Assembly (NCBI GenBank): GCA_023489135.1
Contig: JAMDCE010000392.1
Coordinates: 1-16,738, forward strand
DNA: 16,738 nt
Direction: 5' to 3'
Source of the DNA: Chloroflexota bacterium
GTDB taxonomy: Bacteria > Chloroflexota > Chloroflexia > JAMDCE01
Shown: in pieces, positions 8,106 through 16,546 of the stretch
Position numbering within the stretch: position 1 is the stretch's first letter
Layout of the letters: each line of letters opens with the position of its first letter
Program-made: the position numbers and the translations under genes
Notes under the pieces: generated by a model
Seen by the model: only the letters and a program-made list of their open reading frames with translations
Told to the model about the DNA's origin: nothing
The model's database searches: none

Positions 8106-8134
8106 ATTATAGCCAATTCGGCTCCCATACTCAA
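8106..8134 (-). promoter_or_regulatory. Sigma-70-type promoter for purB-purC-purS
   Basis: On the minus strand: TTGAGT (8134-8129), 17-nt spacer, perfect TATAAT (8111-8106). Predicted transcription start near 8099, ~28 nt before the purB ATG. The short leader leaves no room for a riboswitch, in contrast with the guaB3 operon. Confidence 0.8.
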
Positions 8135-8334
8135 GCTTGATTTGTGCCCGCTTTCCCCTCTCCTGTGAACCATGCCGAACACTAGGCTGCTGGCATCAAT
8201 CTTGCTGCGTTAGGTTGATAGCGGCCCAGGTGGTTGTTCGGCCGTGTGTTGCACAGGAAGATCGCCTCTCGCGCTTAAGTCGAAGTGGTGCAATGGGAGG
8301 ACGAGAGGCTGTTCGGCAGGAAAGGGAATTGCGT

Positions 8335-9459
8335 ATGGACCGATCCATACGGGTTGGCGCTCTATTTGGCATACCCATAAATCTTCACTACAGCTGGTTC
8401 TTGATTTTCGGCGTAGTCCTGTTTACGCTGGCTACGATTTACTTTCCCACCTACAATAGTGGCTGGTCTGAGCAACACTACTGGATAGTGGGTGCATTGA
8501 CTACCGGTCTGTTCTTCGCCTCAGTGCTGATTCATGAATTGGCTCACTCTGTGCTGGCCATTTCCGAGGGTGTTGAGGTGAAGGACATCACAATGTTCAT
8601 CTTCGGAGGGGTTTCCAATATCAAGAAGGAGGCGGATAATCCCGGTGTAGAGTTCCGAATCGCGGCCGCGGGTCCCGCAGCCAGCATCATCTTGGCAGTG
8701 GTGTTCGTCGGATTGTGGTTGGTGGGAGTGCACCTGGACGAGTCATTGGCGGCTATGTCGCTGTATCTGGCCATGATCAACGGGCTCCTGGCCGTATTCA
8801 ACTTGATACCCGGATTCCCGCTGGACGGTGGAAGGGTGCTTCGTTCGGTTCTGTGGAAGCTCACCGACAACTACCGACTGGCTACCCGCATCGCCAGCTG
8901 GGCCGGGCAGATCCTGGCCTATAGCTTCGTGCTGGTAGGATTGCTGCTGCTGGTGGGAGGCAATTGGCTCAACGGGGTTTGGCTCCTGCTAATCGGCTGG
9001 TTCTTGGCGAGCGCCGCGGGGTCCAGCTATCAGCAGGCAATGGTGAATCAGGCTCTCAAAGGGATCTCGGTAGGGGATATGATGTCCAAAGATTGCCCGT
9101 CCGTAGACGAACAAACGCTGCTCAGCGATTTCATGCAGGACTACGTGCTTCGGCATAACCTGAGTGCGTTCCCCGTGCTGCATGGGGCTGCCCTGGTAGG
9201 GATGGTTACGGTCGAGAACTTGAAGTCGGTCCCGCAGGAGCGATGGATAGAGACGCGAGTGTCTCAGGTTATGACCACCATCGAGAAGTTGAAGACGCTC
9301 CAGCCGTGGGACGAAGCTATCCAAGCCCTGCAGCAGTTTGCCGAGCGCAGCGATTCTCAAGTGCCGGTGGTCGACGGCGGGAGGGTTGTGGGATTGCTGT
9401 CCCGAACCCGAGTGCTTCAGTTCATAAAGGTGAGAGAGGACGAGGCGATCAGGCGCTAA
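8335..9459 (+). CDS. Site-2 protease (M50 family) with tandem CBS domains
   Basis: Predicted intramembrane zinc metalloprotease of 374 residues. The N-terminal ~230 residues are polytopic, with the HELAH zinc motif at residues 67-71 in a hydrophobic helix. The second signature NLIPGFPLDGGR (156-167) supplies the third metal ligand, Asp164. Residues ~246-303 and ~310-366 are two CBS motifs (VGDMMSKDCPSVDEQ..., VSQVMTTIEKLKTLQ...), which in this family suggest regulation by an adenine nucleotide; that is knowledge of the family, not visible here. ATG 8335 is preceded by AGGAAAGGG at 8 nt. The open frame extends to 8137, but that extension is not S2P-like. It is the only plus-strand gene among the purine genes, diverging from purB and converging on purE with one base between stops. 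Its substrate is unknown. Confidence 0.93.
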   Translation: MDRSIRVGALFGIPINLHYSWFLIFGVVLFTLATIYFPTYNSGWSEQHYWIVGALTTGLFFASVLIHELAHSVLAISEGVEVKDITMFIFGGVSNIKKEADNPGVEFRIAAAGPAASIILAVVFVGLWLVGVHLDESLAAMSLYLAMINGLLAVFNLIPGFPLDGGRVLRSVLWKLTDNYRLATRIASWAGQILAYSFVLVGLLLLVGGNWLNGVWLLLIGWFLASAAGSSYQQAMVNQALKGISVGDMMSKDCPSVDEQTLLSDFMQDYVLRHNLSAFPVLHGAALVGMVTVENLKSVPQERWIETRVSQVMTTIEKLKTLQPWDEAIQALQQFAERSDSQVPVVDGGRVVGLLSRTRVLQFIKVREDEAIRR

Positions 9460-9460
9460 T

Positions 9461-9937
9461 CTACGAGGTGAGGTACTTGACGTCTCTGGCGATTCCTGAA
9501 CGATGGTTTTCGTAAGCCAGGCGCGCCGCTTCGTACTTTATCCCGAGAACTTGTGCAGCCAGGTAGGCAGCGTTCTTTGCTCCCGCGGCTCCTATGGCCA
9601 CCGTGGCCACCGGTACTCCGGCCGGCATCTGCACGATCGAGAGCAAGGCGTCGATTCCCTTAAGATCCGTACTGGGGACCGGCACTCCGATTATCGGTAT
9701 GGTGGTCCAGGAAGCGAGAACTCCGGGAAGATGAGCGGCACCACCCGCCGCCGCGATGATCACCTCGATGCCACGGGATCGAGCTGATTGAGCGTACTGC
9801 CGAACCACTTCCGGGCTCCGGTGCGCCGACATCACGACGACCTCGTAATCCACGCCGAGGTCTCTTAGCACGCTTTCCGTTCCCTCCATTAGCGGCTTGT
9901 CTGATTCACTGCCCATAACCACGGCCACTAGCGGCAC
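9461..9937 (-). CDS. purE: N5-carboxyaminoimidazole ribonucleotide mutase
   Basis: Rearranges N5-CAIR to CAIR in purine synthesis (or carboxylates AIR directly if it is the class II type). 158 residues, normal for the single-domain enzyme. Motifs: [15 protein letters not shown] (6-20), MSAHRSPE (36-43) and [12 protein letters not shown], then [29 protein letters not shown]. The start is GTG 9937, two bases after the purD stop, with GGGAGG embedded in the last purD codons, so it is likely coupled to purD. It ends the guaB3-nyn-guaA-purD-purE run. No purK is visible here, so the N5-CAIR source is not evident from this window. The convergent protease gene ends one base away. Confidence 0.96.
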   Translation of the reverse strand: MPLVAVVMGSESDKPLMEGTESVLRDLGVDYEVVVMSAHRSPEVVRQYAQSARSRGIEVIIAAAGGAAHLPGVLASWTTIPIIGVPVPSTDLKGIDALLSIVQMPAGVPVATVAIGAAGAKNAAYLAAQVLGIKYEAARLAYENHRSGIARDVKYLTS

Positions 9938-9939
9938 TG

Positions 9940-11199
9940 CTAACCCACCTCCCTCAGAGCGATGTCGGTTCGGAAGTGGCAGCCCTCGAAGCTAATGCTG
10001 TTGACCCCAGCATAGGCTTTGGCTCGGGCTTCGGCAAGGTCTCTACCCAGGGCCACGACCACCAACACCCGTCCACCCGCGGTCACGATTTTTCCATCGA
10101 CAAGCTGAGTCCCGGCGTGGAAGACGACTACTTCTTCGGCTCGATCAAGCCCGCGGATTGCGTGCCCTTTACTGTAACCACCGGGGTATCCACCGGATGC
10201 CAGCACCACACCGCACGAGGCTCGGTCGCTCCAGGCAACCTGTGCCTCGCCCAATCGTCCCCGCGCGACCGAATTCATTATGCTCAGCAGGTCGCCCTCC
10301 ATCCGCGGCAGGATCACCTGCGTCTCCGGATCGCCGAACCGGCAGTTGAACTCCAGGACCTTGGGGCCTTCCTCGGTTATCATCAGCCCCGCATACAGCA
10401 CTCCCTGATAAGGGCAGCCTTCAGCTGCCATCGCTTTGATTGTTTGACGTAAGATGCGCTCCTCTACGTCCTCAAGAAGGTCGTCCGACACAAAGCCCGG
10501 GGGGGAGTAGGCTCCCATCCCGCCCGTGTTGGGGCCGCGATCTCCATCGTATACTCTCTTGTAGTCACAAGCGGGCACCATCCTGAGGAGGTCCGTGCCA
10601 TCGGTGAAGGCAAGCAAGGATACTTCGCGGCCGGAGAGGAATTCCTCAACGACTACCTTGTTGCCCGCCTCGCCAAGGGTTCTTTCGAGCATGAACTGTT
10701 CTAACGCTTGCAGAGCCTCTGCGCGTGTTTGTGCCACCACTACGCCTTTTCCGCCCGCGAGGCCATCCGCCTTGATCACGATTGGACTGGGGCGAGAGGA
10801 TACGTACGCGGCGGCCCGGTCATAAGACGTAAAGGTCTCACTGGCGGCGGTGGGAATCCCGTATCTCAACAAGAGGCTCTTGCACCAGTCCTTGCTGCTT
10901 TCGATTCTGGCCGCCGCTTTGGTGGGGCCGAACACGGCCAGACCTTTCTCGTGGAACTGGTTGGCTATACCGGCGGAGAGAGGCGCCTCCGGACCCACAA
11001 CCGTGAGGTCGATGTCGTTCTGCTCGGCCCAGGCCGCCAGGCCATCGCAATCATCTGCGGCCAGCGGCACGTTTTGCGCTACCTGGGCTATGCCCGCGTT
11101 TCCTGGAGCACAATATAGCTTGGACAGCAGCTTGCTCTGCGCCAGCTTCCAGGCGATGGCATGTTCTCGCCCCCCGCTACCGACCACTAACACGCGCAT
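9940..11199 (-). CDS. purD: Phosphoribosylamine-glycine ligase (GAR synthetase)
   Basis: ATP-grasp ligase forming glycinamide ribonucleotide from phosphoribosylamine and glycine. From ATG 11199 the protein is 419 residues, as expected for monofunctional PurD. Motifs: [19 protein letters not shown] at the N-terminus, [13 protein letters not shown], then [15 protein letters not shown] (ATP-grasp phosphate-binding loop), [26 protein letters not shown], and [13 protein letters not shown] with the metal ligands. An in-frame ATG at 11220 overlaps guaA but lacks a ribosome-binding site and adds non-family residues. The 11199 start has AGGGA ~10 nt upstream and begins exactly at the conserved Rossmann strand. 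It lies 11 nt after the guaA stop. Confidence 0.96.
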   Translation of the reverse strand: MRVLVVGSGGREHAIAWKLAQSKLLSKLYCAPGNAGIAQVAQNVPLAADDCDGLAAWAEQNDIDLTVVGPEAPLSAGIANQFHEKGLAVFGPTKAAARIESSKDWCKSLLLRYGIPTAASETFTSYDRAAAYVSSRPSPIVIKADGLAGGKGVVVAQTRAEALQALEQFMLERTLGEAGNKVVVEEFLSGREVSLLAFTDGTDLLRMVPACDYKRVYDGDRGPNTGGMGAYSPPGFVSDDLLEDVEERILRQTIKAMAAEGCPYQGVLYAGLMITEEGPKVLEFNCRFGDPETQVILPRMEGDLLSIMNSVARGRLGEAQVAWSDRASCGVVLASGGYPGGYSKGHAIRGLDRAEEVVVFHAGTQLVDGKIVTAGGRVLVVVALGRDLAEARAKAYAGVNSISFEGCHFRTDIALREVG

Positions 11200-11210
11200 A
11201 TTTGTTGTCC

Positions 11211-12794
11211 CTACTCCCATTCGATGGTGGACGGCGGTTTGGAACTGATGTCGTAAACCACGCGGTTGACTCCGGCAACCTCGTTCACGATCCTGTTGGA
11301 GATTCTGGCGAGAAGATCATAGGGGAGACGAGCCCAGTCCGCGGTCATTCCGTCCTCGCTGGTAACGGCCCTGATGGCTACTACATGGGCATAGGTTCGG
11401 AAGTCGCCCATAACGCCCACGCTCCGGAGTGGGGTGAGAATCGCGAAACTCTGCCACAGGCTGCGGTACAGGCCGGCTTTCTTTATCTCGTTCATAACGA
11501 TCCAATCGGCCGAACGAAGTATTTCCAGCCTTTCGCGGGTTACTTCGCCGATTACCCGAATGGCCAGGCCGGGCCCAGGGAACGGCTGGCGATAGACCAT
11601 CTCCTCTGGAAGACCAAGCTCCAGCCCCACCGCTCGGACCTCATCCTTGAAAAGATACCGTAGGGGCTCGATCAGGGAGAACTGCAGGTTGGGAGGCAGA
11701 CCGCCGACATTGTGGTGTGTCTTGATCTTGGCCGCGGCCTTGGTTTCGGGGGTTGCGCTTTCTATCACGTCCGGGTACAGGGTCCCCTGGGCCAGGAAAT
11801 CTATCTGCCCTATCTTGGTGGCTTCTTCCTCGAAAACACGAATGAATTCCTCGCCTATTATCTTGCGCTTGAGCTCAGGATCCACCACCCCGGCCAGCCT
11901 CCTCAAGAAGCGGTCGGTGGCATCCACATAGACCAGGTTCATCTCGAGATTTCGCCGAAAGGTATTTATGTTTCGCTCCGCTTCTTCGCGGCGCAGGAAG
12001 CCGTTGTTCACGAAAATGCACGTCAACTGGTCGCCGATTGCCTTGTGAACCAAGGTGGCGACGACGGCAGAGTCTACCCCACCGCTCAAGGCGCAAATAA
12101 CCTTGCCGCTGCCAATCTTTTGCCTGATCTGCAAAGTGCCTTGCTCAACAAACGAACCGGCCGTCCATGTGCCGGCGCATCGGCACATGTCCAACACGAA
12201 GTTCCGAATTATGTTCTTTCCCTCAGTAGTATGGATGACCTCGGGATGAAACTGCAGCCCGATCAAGCCATCTCGACCCATCGCCGCCACCTTTGAGTTA
12301 TCGGTGTAAGCGAGGATGCTGAAGCCCGTGGGAAGCTCGTCGACCTGATCTCCGTGACTCATCCAGGCCTGAAAGCTGAAGGGGACCCCCGCGAACACGG
12401 GATGTTGGGTGTCGCTAATGTAAGTGGTTGCATGGCCGTACTCTCGCTTGCTGGCCGGAGCCACCCTGCCGCCCATAGCCTGAGCAAGCAGCTGCATGCC
12501 ATAGCAGATGCCGAGCACCGGTAGGCCACTTTCCAAGACATACGCCGGGATCGAAGGGGCGTTTTCGTCATACACGCTGGCGGGCCCGCCCGAGAGGATG
12601 AATCCGCGCGGATTCAAGTGACTGATTCTTTCCCACGGGGTCGTGGGAGGGACAAGCTCGCAGTACACATTCATCTCACGCACTCGCCTTGCGATCAGCT
12701 GGCTGTACTGCGAGCCGAAATCAACTATCAGCACGGTTTCCTGCGGCGGAGGGGACGTTCGAGCCGATGGCAGCGACTTTTCCTGAGAAGACAT
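11211..12794 (-). CDS. guaA: GMP synthase, glutamine-hydrolysing
   Basis: Amidates XMP to GMP using glutamine and ATP. From ATG 12794 it is 527 residues, matching the family (~525). The N-terminal class I glutaminase has [18 protein letters not shown] (23-40), [12 protein letters not shown] with nucleophile Cys97, and GLQFHPEV with the His/Glu of the triad. The synthetase domain follows with the PP-loop [12 protein letters not shown]. The C-terminal dimerisation part contains [17 protein letters not shown] and ends in STIEWE. Start uncertainty: a GTG at 12899 has a stronger G-rich site (GGGGGGAT) 26 nt after the upstream stop, and would add 35 residues unlike any GuaA. I chose 12794 on family length, although its own site (GGGCGG) is weak. 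It lies downstream of the NYN/LOTUS gene. Confidence 0.95.
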   Translation of the reverse strand: MSSQEKSLPSARTSPPPQETVLIVDFGSQYSQLIARRVREMNVYCELVPPTTPWERISHLNPRGFILSGGPASVYDENAPSIPAYVLESGLPVLGICYGMQLLAQAMGGRVAPASKREYGHATTYISDTQHPVFAGVPFSFQAWMSHGDQVDELPTGFSILAYTDNSKVAAMGRDGLIGLQFHPEVIHTTEGKNIIRNFVLDMCRCAGTWTAGSFVEQGTLQIRQKIGSGKVICALSGGVDSAVVATLVHKAIGDQLTCIFVNNGFLRREEAERNINTFRRNLEMNLVYVDATDRFLRRLAGVVDPELKRKIIGEEFIRVFEEEATKIGQIDFLAQGTLYPDVIESATPETKAAAKIKTHHNVGGLPPNLQFSLIEPLRYLFKDEVRAVGLELGLPEEMVYRQPFPGPGLAIRVIGEVTRERLEILRSADWIVMNEIKKAGLYRSLWQSFAILTPLRSVGVMGDFRTYAHVVAIRAVTSEDGMTADWARLPYDLLARISNRIVNEVAGVNRVVYDISSKPPSTIEWE

Positions 12795-12925
12795 TACCGC
12801 CCGGGTCTCGGCTACCTGAAGGTAGGTGGAGATTTCGAGATCATCGGTCGCACTTATGCGATGGCTGGTTGTTTCATCTCCACGACGTCTGTCCTTCACC
12901 TAATCCCCCCGTTATTGCCGTAACG

Positions 12926-15118
12926 TCAAACGGTGGCTTCAGCCGCCGACTTCTTTCTGCCGGAGCGCCTTCTCCTCTTGCCGTTGTCTTGTTTTGGCTC
13001 CTCTTCTTGATGAACCTGTGGAGGCAGCTCTTCGTTGGCTTCGGCGGTCTCTCGCGGGCGTACCCAGATCGCCGAGCCGGACTTCTCTACCTGCATGTGC
13101 CCGGCCTTCTCCGCGGCCATCAGGAAGTCCTTGAACCTCGAGAAGCCGAACTCCTGCTCGTCGAAGTGACCGAGCGCGCCGTTTAACTTAGCTTTTAGCC
13201 CGGCTATTCCGACTCGTGGCTTACTAGGCCCGGTCGAGTCTCGCACGATCTTCCCGAGGGCTTCCATCGCCTCTTCAAGCGAGGACGCCGACACGCCGAC
13301 TACGGTCGCCGGTAAGTCGACCGGCTTCTGATAAGACTCTTCTTCCCGGTGAGTGGATTCGACTTCGGCCGACCTCTGCGATTCCAAGATCGCTCTGTGC
13401 ACGTCGTCAGCTATCCCGGAGGCATCCGGCCAACTTTCGGAACCGCGTCGCGGCTGTTCCGACGGCTCCACTGGAGCCTTTTCCTGGTCCGCCACCTGAT
13501 TCTGGGCTCCGTTGGCCGATGGTTCGGATATAATCGCCTGTTCCTCAGGTTCGCCTATGGCGCTGGGCGATGCGAAGGCAACTTGAATGTCGTACGCCGC
13601 TTTGTCGACTTCTTTGCTTTCGTCATCACCCTCCACGGCAGCCTGACCACCCAGCTCCGTAGTGCGGTCGGCTGAGGTCACCGCCTGCTCTTCGGTAGCC
13701 GCCTGCGTGGGTTCTCCAGCGATCAACTGTGCCACCATTGGATGAGTCGCCTCTATGTGACACATCCTTACGCGGTGTTTGATCCCGCCTACCTCAACCT
13801 CCTGCGGCTCCTTGTCGACTCTTAGCAAACCGTCCTGGACCAATTGGTTTAGCACGGACCTGGCAGCGCCTTCAGCGCTCACTCCCGGTTTGACCTTGCT
13901 CAGGTGCGTAATCAGATTCGTTAACACGTAGGTGTATGTAAGCCAACGGCTGCGATTCTTCAAGTCCAAGAGGAAGCGCACGAGGTCAACTTGTTGCTCG
14001 TCTGTGACAGCGGCATCGGCGCCGGCTGAAGTCCGAGGCTCATTGTCCTTCTGCTCGACGGAAGGGGCTGCCGTGCCTTCATCGGGCTCAGCGGGGGCCG
14101 GCAGCGACACCCAGTGCACGGGTCCCGCTGAAGTAATACTGATCTCGCCTGACTTCTCCATAGCCGTAAGGAAATCCTTGAACTTGGAGAAACCGTATCG
14201 ACGCTCGCTGAAGCCCGGCAATTTGACCATCAGCGAATCCTTGAGGTTCGTCGCACGCGTGCGAGGCTTGCCGTCGGCGGTTCTCTGCCGGAGAATCTCC
14301 AGCACGGCAGAGTGAACGCTCTGCAGGTCCGGAAGTTGTCGTTCCGCCAACTCCGGCGGAGTTTCCGGCTTTAAGGCCGGCTCTGCTGCCAGGACTTCTT
14401 GGGTGATTGGCGGGGTGGCGGCTGCCTCAGGGTGGCTTGTGGCGTGTCGAACCTCCTGAGACCTGGGCCTGACGGTTGAGGCAGGGCCATGACCGCCTCG
14501 TGAGGAGCGGGAGGGCGCTGCGCCGGACTGATCGAATGATTGGGAACTGCCCCTGCCTTGCTGTCTGTGCCTCGGGGCCGGAGTGAATTCTGTAGCTTCG
14601 ACCCCGGTCTTGCCGTTCGCGCCCTCTATGACCTTTCGGTAGGAGATGAACTCATCGGCTATCTCCCGTAACACCCCGGCGGCGAAGTCGGGGCCAATCA
14701 CGACCACCTTCTTGCCTCGGAGTTGAGCCAGTCGGACTACCGGGATGAGGTCCTTGTCCCCGCTGACTATTACAAAGGTGGATATCGAAGGGAGCAGGTG
14801 AAGTATGTCGACGCAGTCGGCCACCATACAGGGATCGGCCAGGCTCTTGCCGCGAGAGGTTTGTGTAACAGGGTCGGTCTCGTACCGGAAGGTGGGAGCG
14901 TACACTGTGTCGATACCGGCGCGGTAAACCGTGAGGCGTTCGCTCGTCGCTGGCCACTCGGCATAGGCCCGCGCTACCAGGATGACACCATACTGCTGAG
15001 CCGCTTGAACAATACGCTTGACGTCGGGCGACGCCCCGTTTAAATCAGCGGCCGTGCTGATAGCAATGTTGTCCCAATCAATAAAGAGGGCAACAAAATC
15101 TTTAGTTTGATCTGGCAT
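12926..15118 (-). CDS. NYN nuclease-like protein with tandem LOTUS (OST-HTH)-like domains
   Basis: Predicted RNA-targeting protein of 730 residues. Residues ~5-165 are a NYN (LabA/DUF88, PIN-like) domain with the acidic metal site in place: Asp14, Asp16 and Asn17 in LFIDWDNIA, Asp101/Asp104 in MVADCVDIL, and Asp121/Asp123 in VSGDKDLIPVVRLAQLRGK. A low-complexity Ser/Arg/Gly/Pro linker follows (~170-258). Next are a LOTUS/OST-HTH-like domain (~263-338, RRYGFSKFKDFLTAMEKSG), a different winged-helix-like segment (~372-463), an acidic Glu/Ala-rich linker (~470-605), and a second LOTUS-like domain (~612-688, QEFGFSRFKDFLMAAEKAG). A very basic tail (KRRRRSGRKK) ends it. The two LOTUS-like copies are clear internal repeats. 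NYN-LOTUS fusions are known in bacteria and in eukaryotic MARF1-type RNases; activity here is inferred from intact acidic residues. It sits 12 nt after guaB3, with AGGAG overlapping the guaB3 stop, and 131 nt before guaA, so it belongs to the GMP-synthesis transcript. Confidence 0.88.
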   Translation of the reverse strand: MPDQTKDFVALFIDWDNIAISTAADLNGASPDVKRIVQAAQQYGVILVARAYAEWPATSERLTVYRAGIDTVYAPTFRYETDPVTQTSRGKSLADPCMVADCVDILHLLPSISTFVIVSGDKDLIPVVRLAQLRGKKVVVIGPDFAAGVLREIADEFISYRKVIEGANGKTGVEATEFTPAPRHRQQGRGSSQSFDQSGAAPSRSSRGGHGPASTVRPRSQEVRHATSHPEAAATPPITQEVLAAEPALKPETPPELAERQLPDLQSVHSAVLEILRQRTADGKPRTRATNLKDSLMVKLPGFSERRYGFSKFKDFLTAMEKSGEISITSAGPVHWVSLPAPAEPDEGTAAPSVEQKDNEPRTSAGADAAVTDEQQVDLVRFLLDLKNRSRWLTYTYVLTNLITHLSKVKPGVSAEGAARSVLNQLVQDGLLRVDKEPQEVEVGGIKHRVRMCHIEATHPMVAQLIAGEPTQAATEEQAVTSADRTTELGGQAAVEGDDESKEVDKAAYDIQVAFASPSAIGEPEEQAIISEPSANGAQNQVADQEKAPVEPSEQPRRGSESWPDASGIADDVHRAILESQRSAEVESTHREEESYQKPVDLPATVVGVSASSLEEAMEALGKIVRDSTGPSKPRVGIAGLKAKLNGALGHFDEQEFGFSRFKDFLMAAEKAGHMQVEKSGSAIWVRPRETAEANEELPPQVHQEEEPKQDNGKRRRRSGRKKSAAEATV

Positions 15119-15130
15119 AAATTGAATCTC

Positions 15131-16282
15131 CTACTTGGCGCCGGTCAACTGCCAGATCTTGCCCTCCGTTGCGATAGCTGGTGCCACAATTATCTCGGTG
15201 CTGTGCATCTCTTTGATGCTACTCGCTCCACACACTCCCATGCAAGTTCGCATCGCACCCACTAGATTGTGTGTACCATCAGTGCGGGACGTTGGGCCAA
15301 ATAAGATCTGCTGTAAGGAACCGGACACTCCAACGCGAATTCTTGTGCCGCGAGGCAATCCAGGGTGCGGAGTTGCCATTCCCCAGTGGTAACCCCTTCC
15401 CGGTGCCTCTTGCGATTGCGCGAGCGGCGAGCCGAGCATGACGGCATCGGCTCCGGCTGCCAGCGCTTTACAGATGTCGCCCCCAGTTCGCATCCCGCCA
15501 TCGGTAATAATCGGAACGTAGCGTCCGGTTTCCTGGTAGAAATCGTCGCGGGCCGCCGCACAATCCATCGTGGCTGTCACCTGCGGCACTCCCACACCCA
15601 ACACTTCGCGGCTGGTGCAGGCTGCTCCAGGTCCCACTCCTATTAGGAGCGCGTGGATACCGGTACGCATTAGCTCGATGGCTGCTTGGTAACTAACGCA
15701 GTTTCCGACCATTACTGGGATGCTCATCGAGGAACAGAAACGCTCGAATGATAGCTCTTGCTTGCTGCGTGAAACGTGCCTGGCGGTGGTAACCGTCGAT
15801 GCTACCACAAACATGTCGGCCCCAGCTTCCACGGCAATCGGTCCGAATCTCTCCGCATTTACCGGCGTACAGGAAATCGCGGCTATACCACCGCCGTGTT
15901 TGATCTCTTGAATCCGTTCTGCGATGAGATGAGGTTTTATGGGAGACTGGTAAGCCTGCTGGATCACGGCCGTGGCTTCTTGGGGAGACGCGCTTGCTAT
16001 GGCGTATAGTGGTTCTGAGGGTGACTCATAGCGAGTCTGCAGTCCTTCCAGATTGACGACTGCAAGCCCCCCTAACTTACTGAACGACACGGCCATCTGT
16101 GGGTCGACCACGGCGTCCATTGCCGAAGCCACGAGGGGAACAGGAAAGGTTAGCTCTCCTATGCGCCAGGACAGGTCCACATCTTCAGGATTCACCGAGA
16201 CGGCTCCGGGGACCAGAGCCACCTCATCAAACCCGTAGGCTCGTCGCAACGTTCTCGTGGAACCTGTCATCTCTGTTGCCAT
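15131..16282 (-). CDS. guaB3: GuaB3-family IMP dehydrogenase
   Basis: TIM-barrel enzyme of the IMPDH superfamily lacking the CBS (Bateman) insert of classical GuaB; 383 residues from ATG 16282. The catalytic loop is present, VGPGAACTSREVLGVGVPQ with Cys222, as is the phosphate-binding ITDGGMRTGGDICKALAAGADAVMLGS (259-285). The C-terminal half has the family-specific block GYHWGMATPHPGLPRGTRIRVG, then GSLQQILFGP, DGTHNLVGAMRTCMGVCGA and APAIATEGKIWQL. This is typical of the GuaB3 group of actinobacteria and cyanobacteria rather than GuaB. The start is set by GGAGGAAGAGGA immediately upstream; an in-frame ATG at 16324 would add 14 unconserved residues. Position next to guaA supports a role making XMP for GMP synthesis. 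No classical guaB is visible in the window. Confidence 0.93.
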   Translation of the reverse strand: MATEMTGSTRTLRRAYGFDEVALVPGAVSVNPEDVDLSWRIGELTFPVPLVASAMDAVVDPQMAVSFSKLGGLAVVNLEGLQTRYESPSEPLYAIASASPQEATAVIQQAYQSPIKPHLIAERIQEIKHGGGIAAISCTPVNAERFGPIAVEAGADMFVVASTVTTARHVSRSKQELSFERFCSSMSIPVMVGNCVSYQAAIELMRTGIHALLIGVGPGAACTSREVLGVGVPQVTATMDCAAARDDFYQETGRYVPIITDGGMRTGGDICKALAAGADAVMLGSPLAQSQEAPGRGYHWGMATPHPGLPRGTRIRVGVSGSLQQILFGPTSRTDGTHNLVGAMRTCMGVCGASSIKEMHSTEIIVAPAIATEGKIWQLTGAK

Positions 16283-16540
16283 TCCTCTTCCTCCAGCCAA
16301 ACACGTGCGCGAGCGTTCAACCAAAGTGGCAGGCGCCGCTCTTTAGAAAAATAGCTCAGACGCGGGATTGCCTGCTTTAGCAGGGCGTCCCCTTGGCTGA
16401 GCTGCCCGCCAACGGTAGTGCCACGGTTCAAACGCTGACCGGCGTTACCCGCTGCGGCACTTTCTGTATGGGAGCTGGTTTCCATCGAGGGTTAGTGCCC
16501 CTCGAAACGGCACACGCCGCTCTTCGCGCAGCTTGTTTCT
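16283..16540 (-). ncRNA. Structured ~258-nt leader of the guaB3 operon (candidate cis-regulatory RNA)
   Basis: Between the promoter and the guaB3 ATG, the minus-strand transcript can form successive perfect stems. P1 is GAAAC/GUUUC (16539-16535 with 16508-16504), enclosing GCUGC/GCGGC. P2 is CGAGGG/CCCUCG (16504-16499 with 16491-16486). P3 is AGUGCC/GGCACU (16461-16456 with 16422-16417), enclosing AACGC/GCGUU. P4 is the terminator-like hairpin 16403-16353. P5 is GAGCG/CGCUC (16341-16337 with 16315-16311). The heptamer GGCACUA occurs both in the P2 loop (16499-16493) and as the 3' arm of P3 (16422-16416), so the AGUGCC arm can pair with either. It does not match a riboswitch class that I can recognise. 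A 72-codon open frame (16485-16267) crosses it and overlaps guaB3; see rejected items. Confidence 0.55.
16347..16403 (-). terminator. Terminator-like attenuator hairpin in the guaB3 leader
   Basis: Outer stem AGCUCAG/CUGAGCU (16403-16397 with 16359-16353) and mid stem GACGC/GCGUC (16389-16385 with 16363-16359). The two compete for one base at 16359. An apical CCUGC-UAAA-GCAGG tetraloop hairpin (16384-16371) completes it. One base after the outer stem comes a run of five U (16351-16347). Stem plus U-run ~65 nt before the guaB3 start is the layout of an intrinsic terminator used for attenuation. Confidence 0.5.
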
Positions 16541-16546
16541 AGGGGA

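Noticed and set aside
8137..8334. N-terminal extension of the site-2 protease frame
   Set aside because: Cys-rich, not membrane-protease-like, and it overlaps the purB promoter. The 8335 ATG has a good ribosome-binding site and begins at the conserved family N-terminus.
16267..16485. 72-codon minus-strand open frame across the guaB3 leader, overlapping the guaB3 start
   Set aside because: No well-spaced Shine-Dalgarno, since the only G-run is inside stem P2. The product resembles nothing I know, and the same bases form the leader stems. A leader peptide cannot be fully excluded.
16283..16540. Known riboswitch classes (purine, PRPP/ppGpp, cobalamin, TPP, T-box) for the guaB3 leader
   Set aside because: I looked for their conserved core strings and did not find them. 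By eye no known class fits, but a covariance-model search was not possible here.
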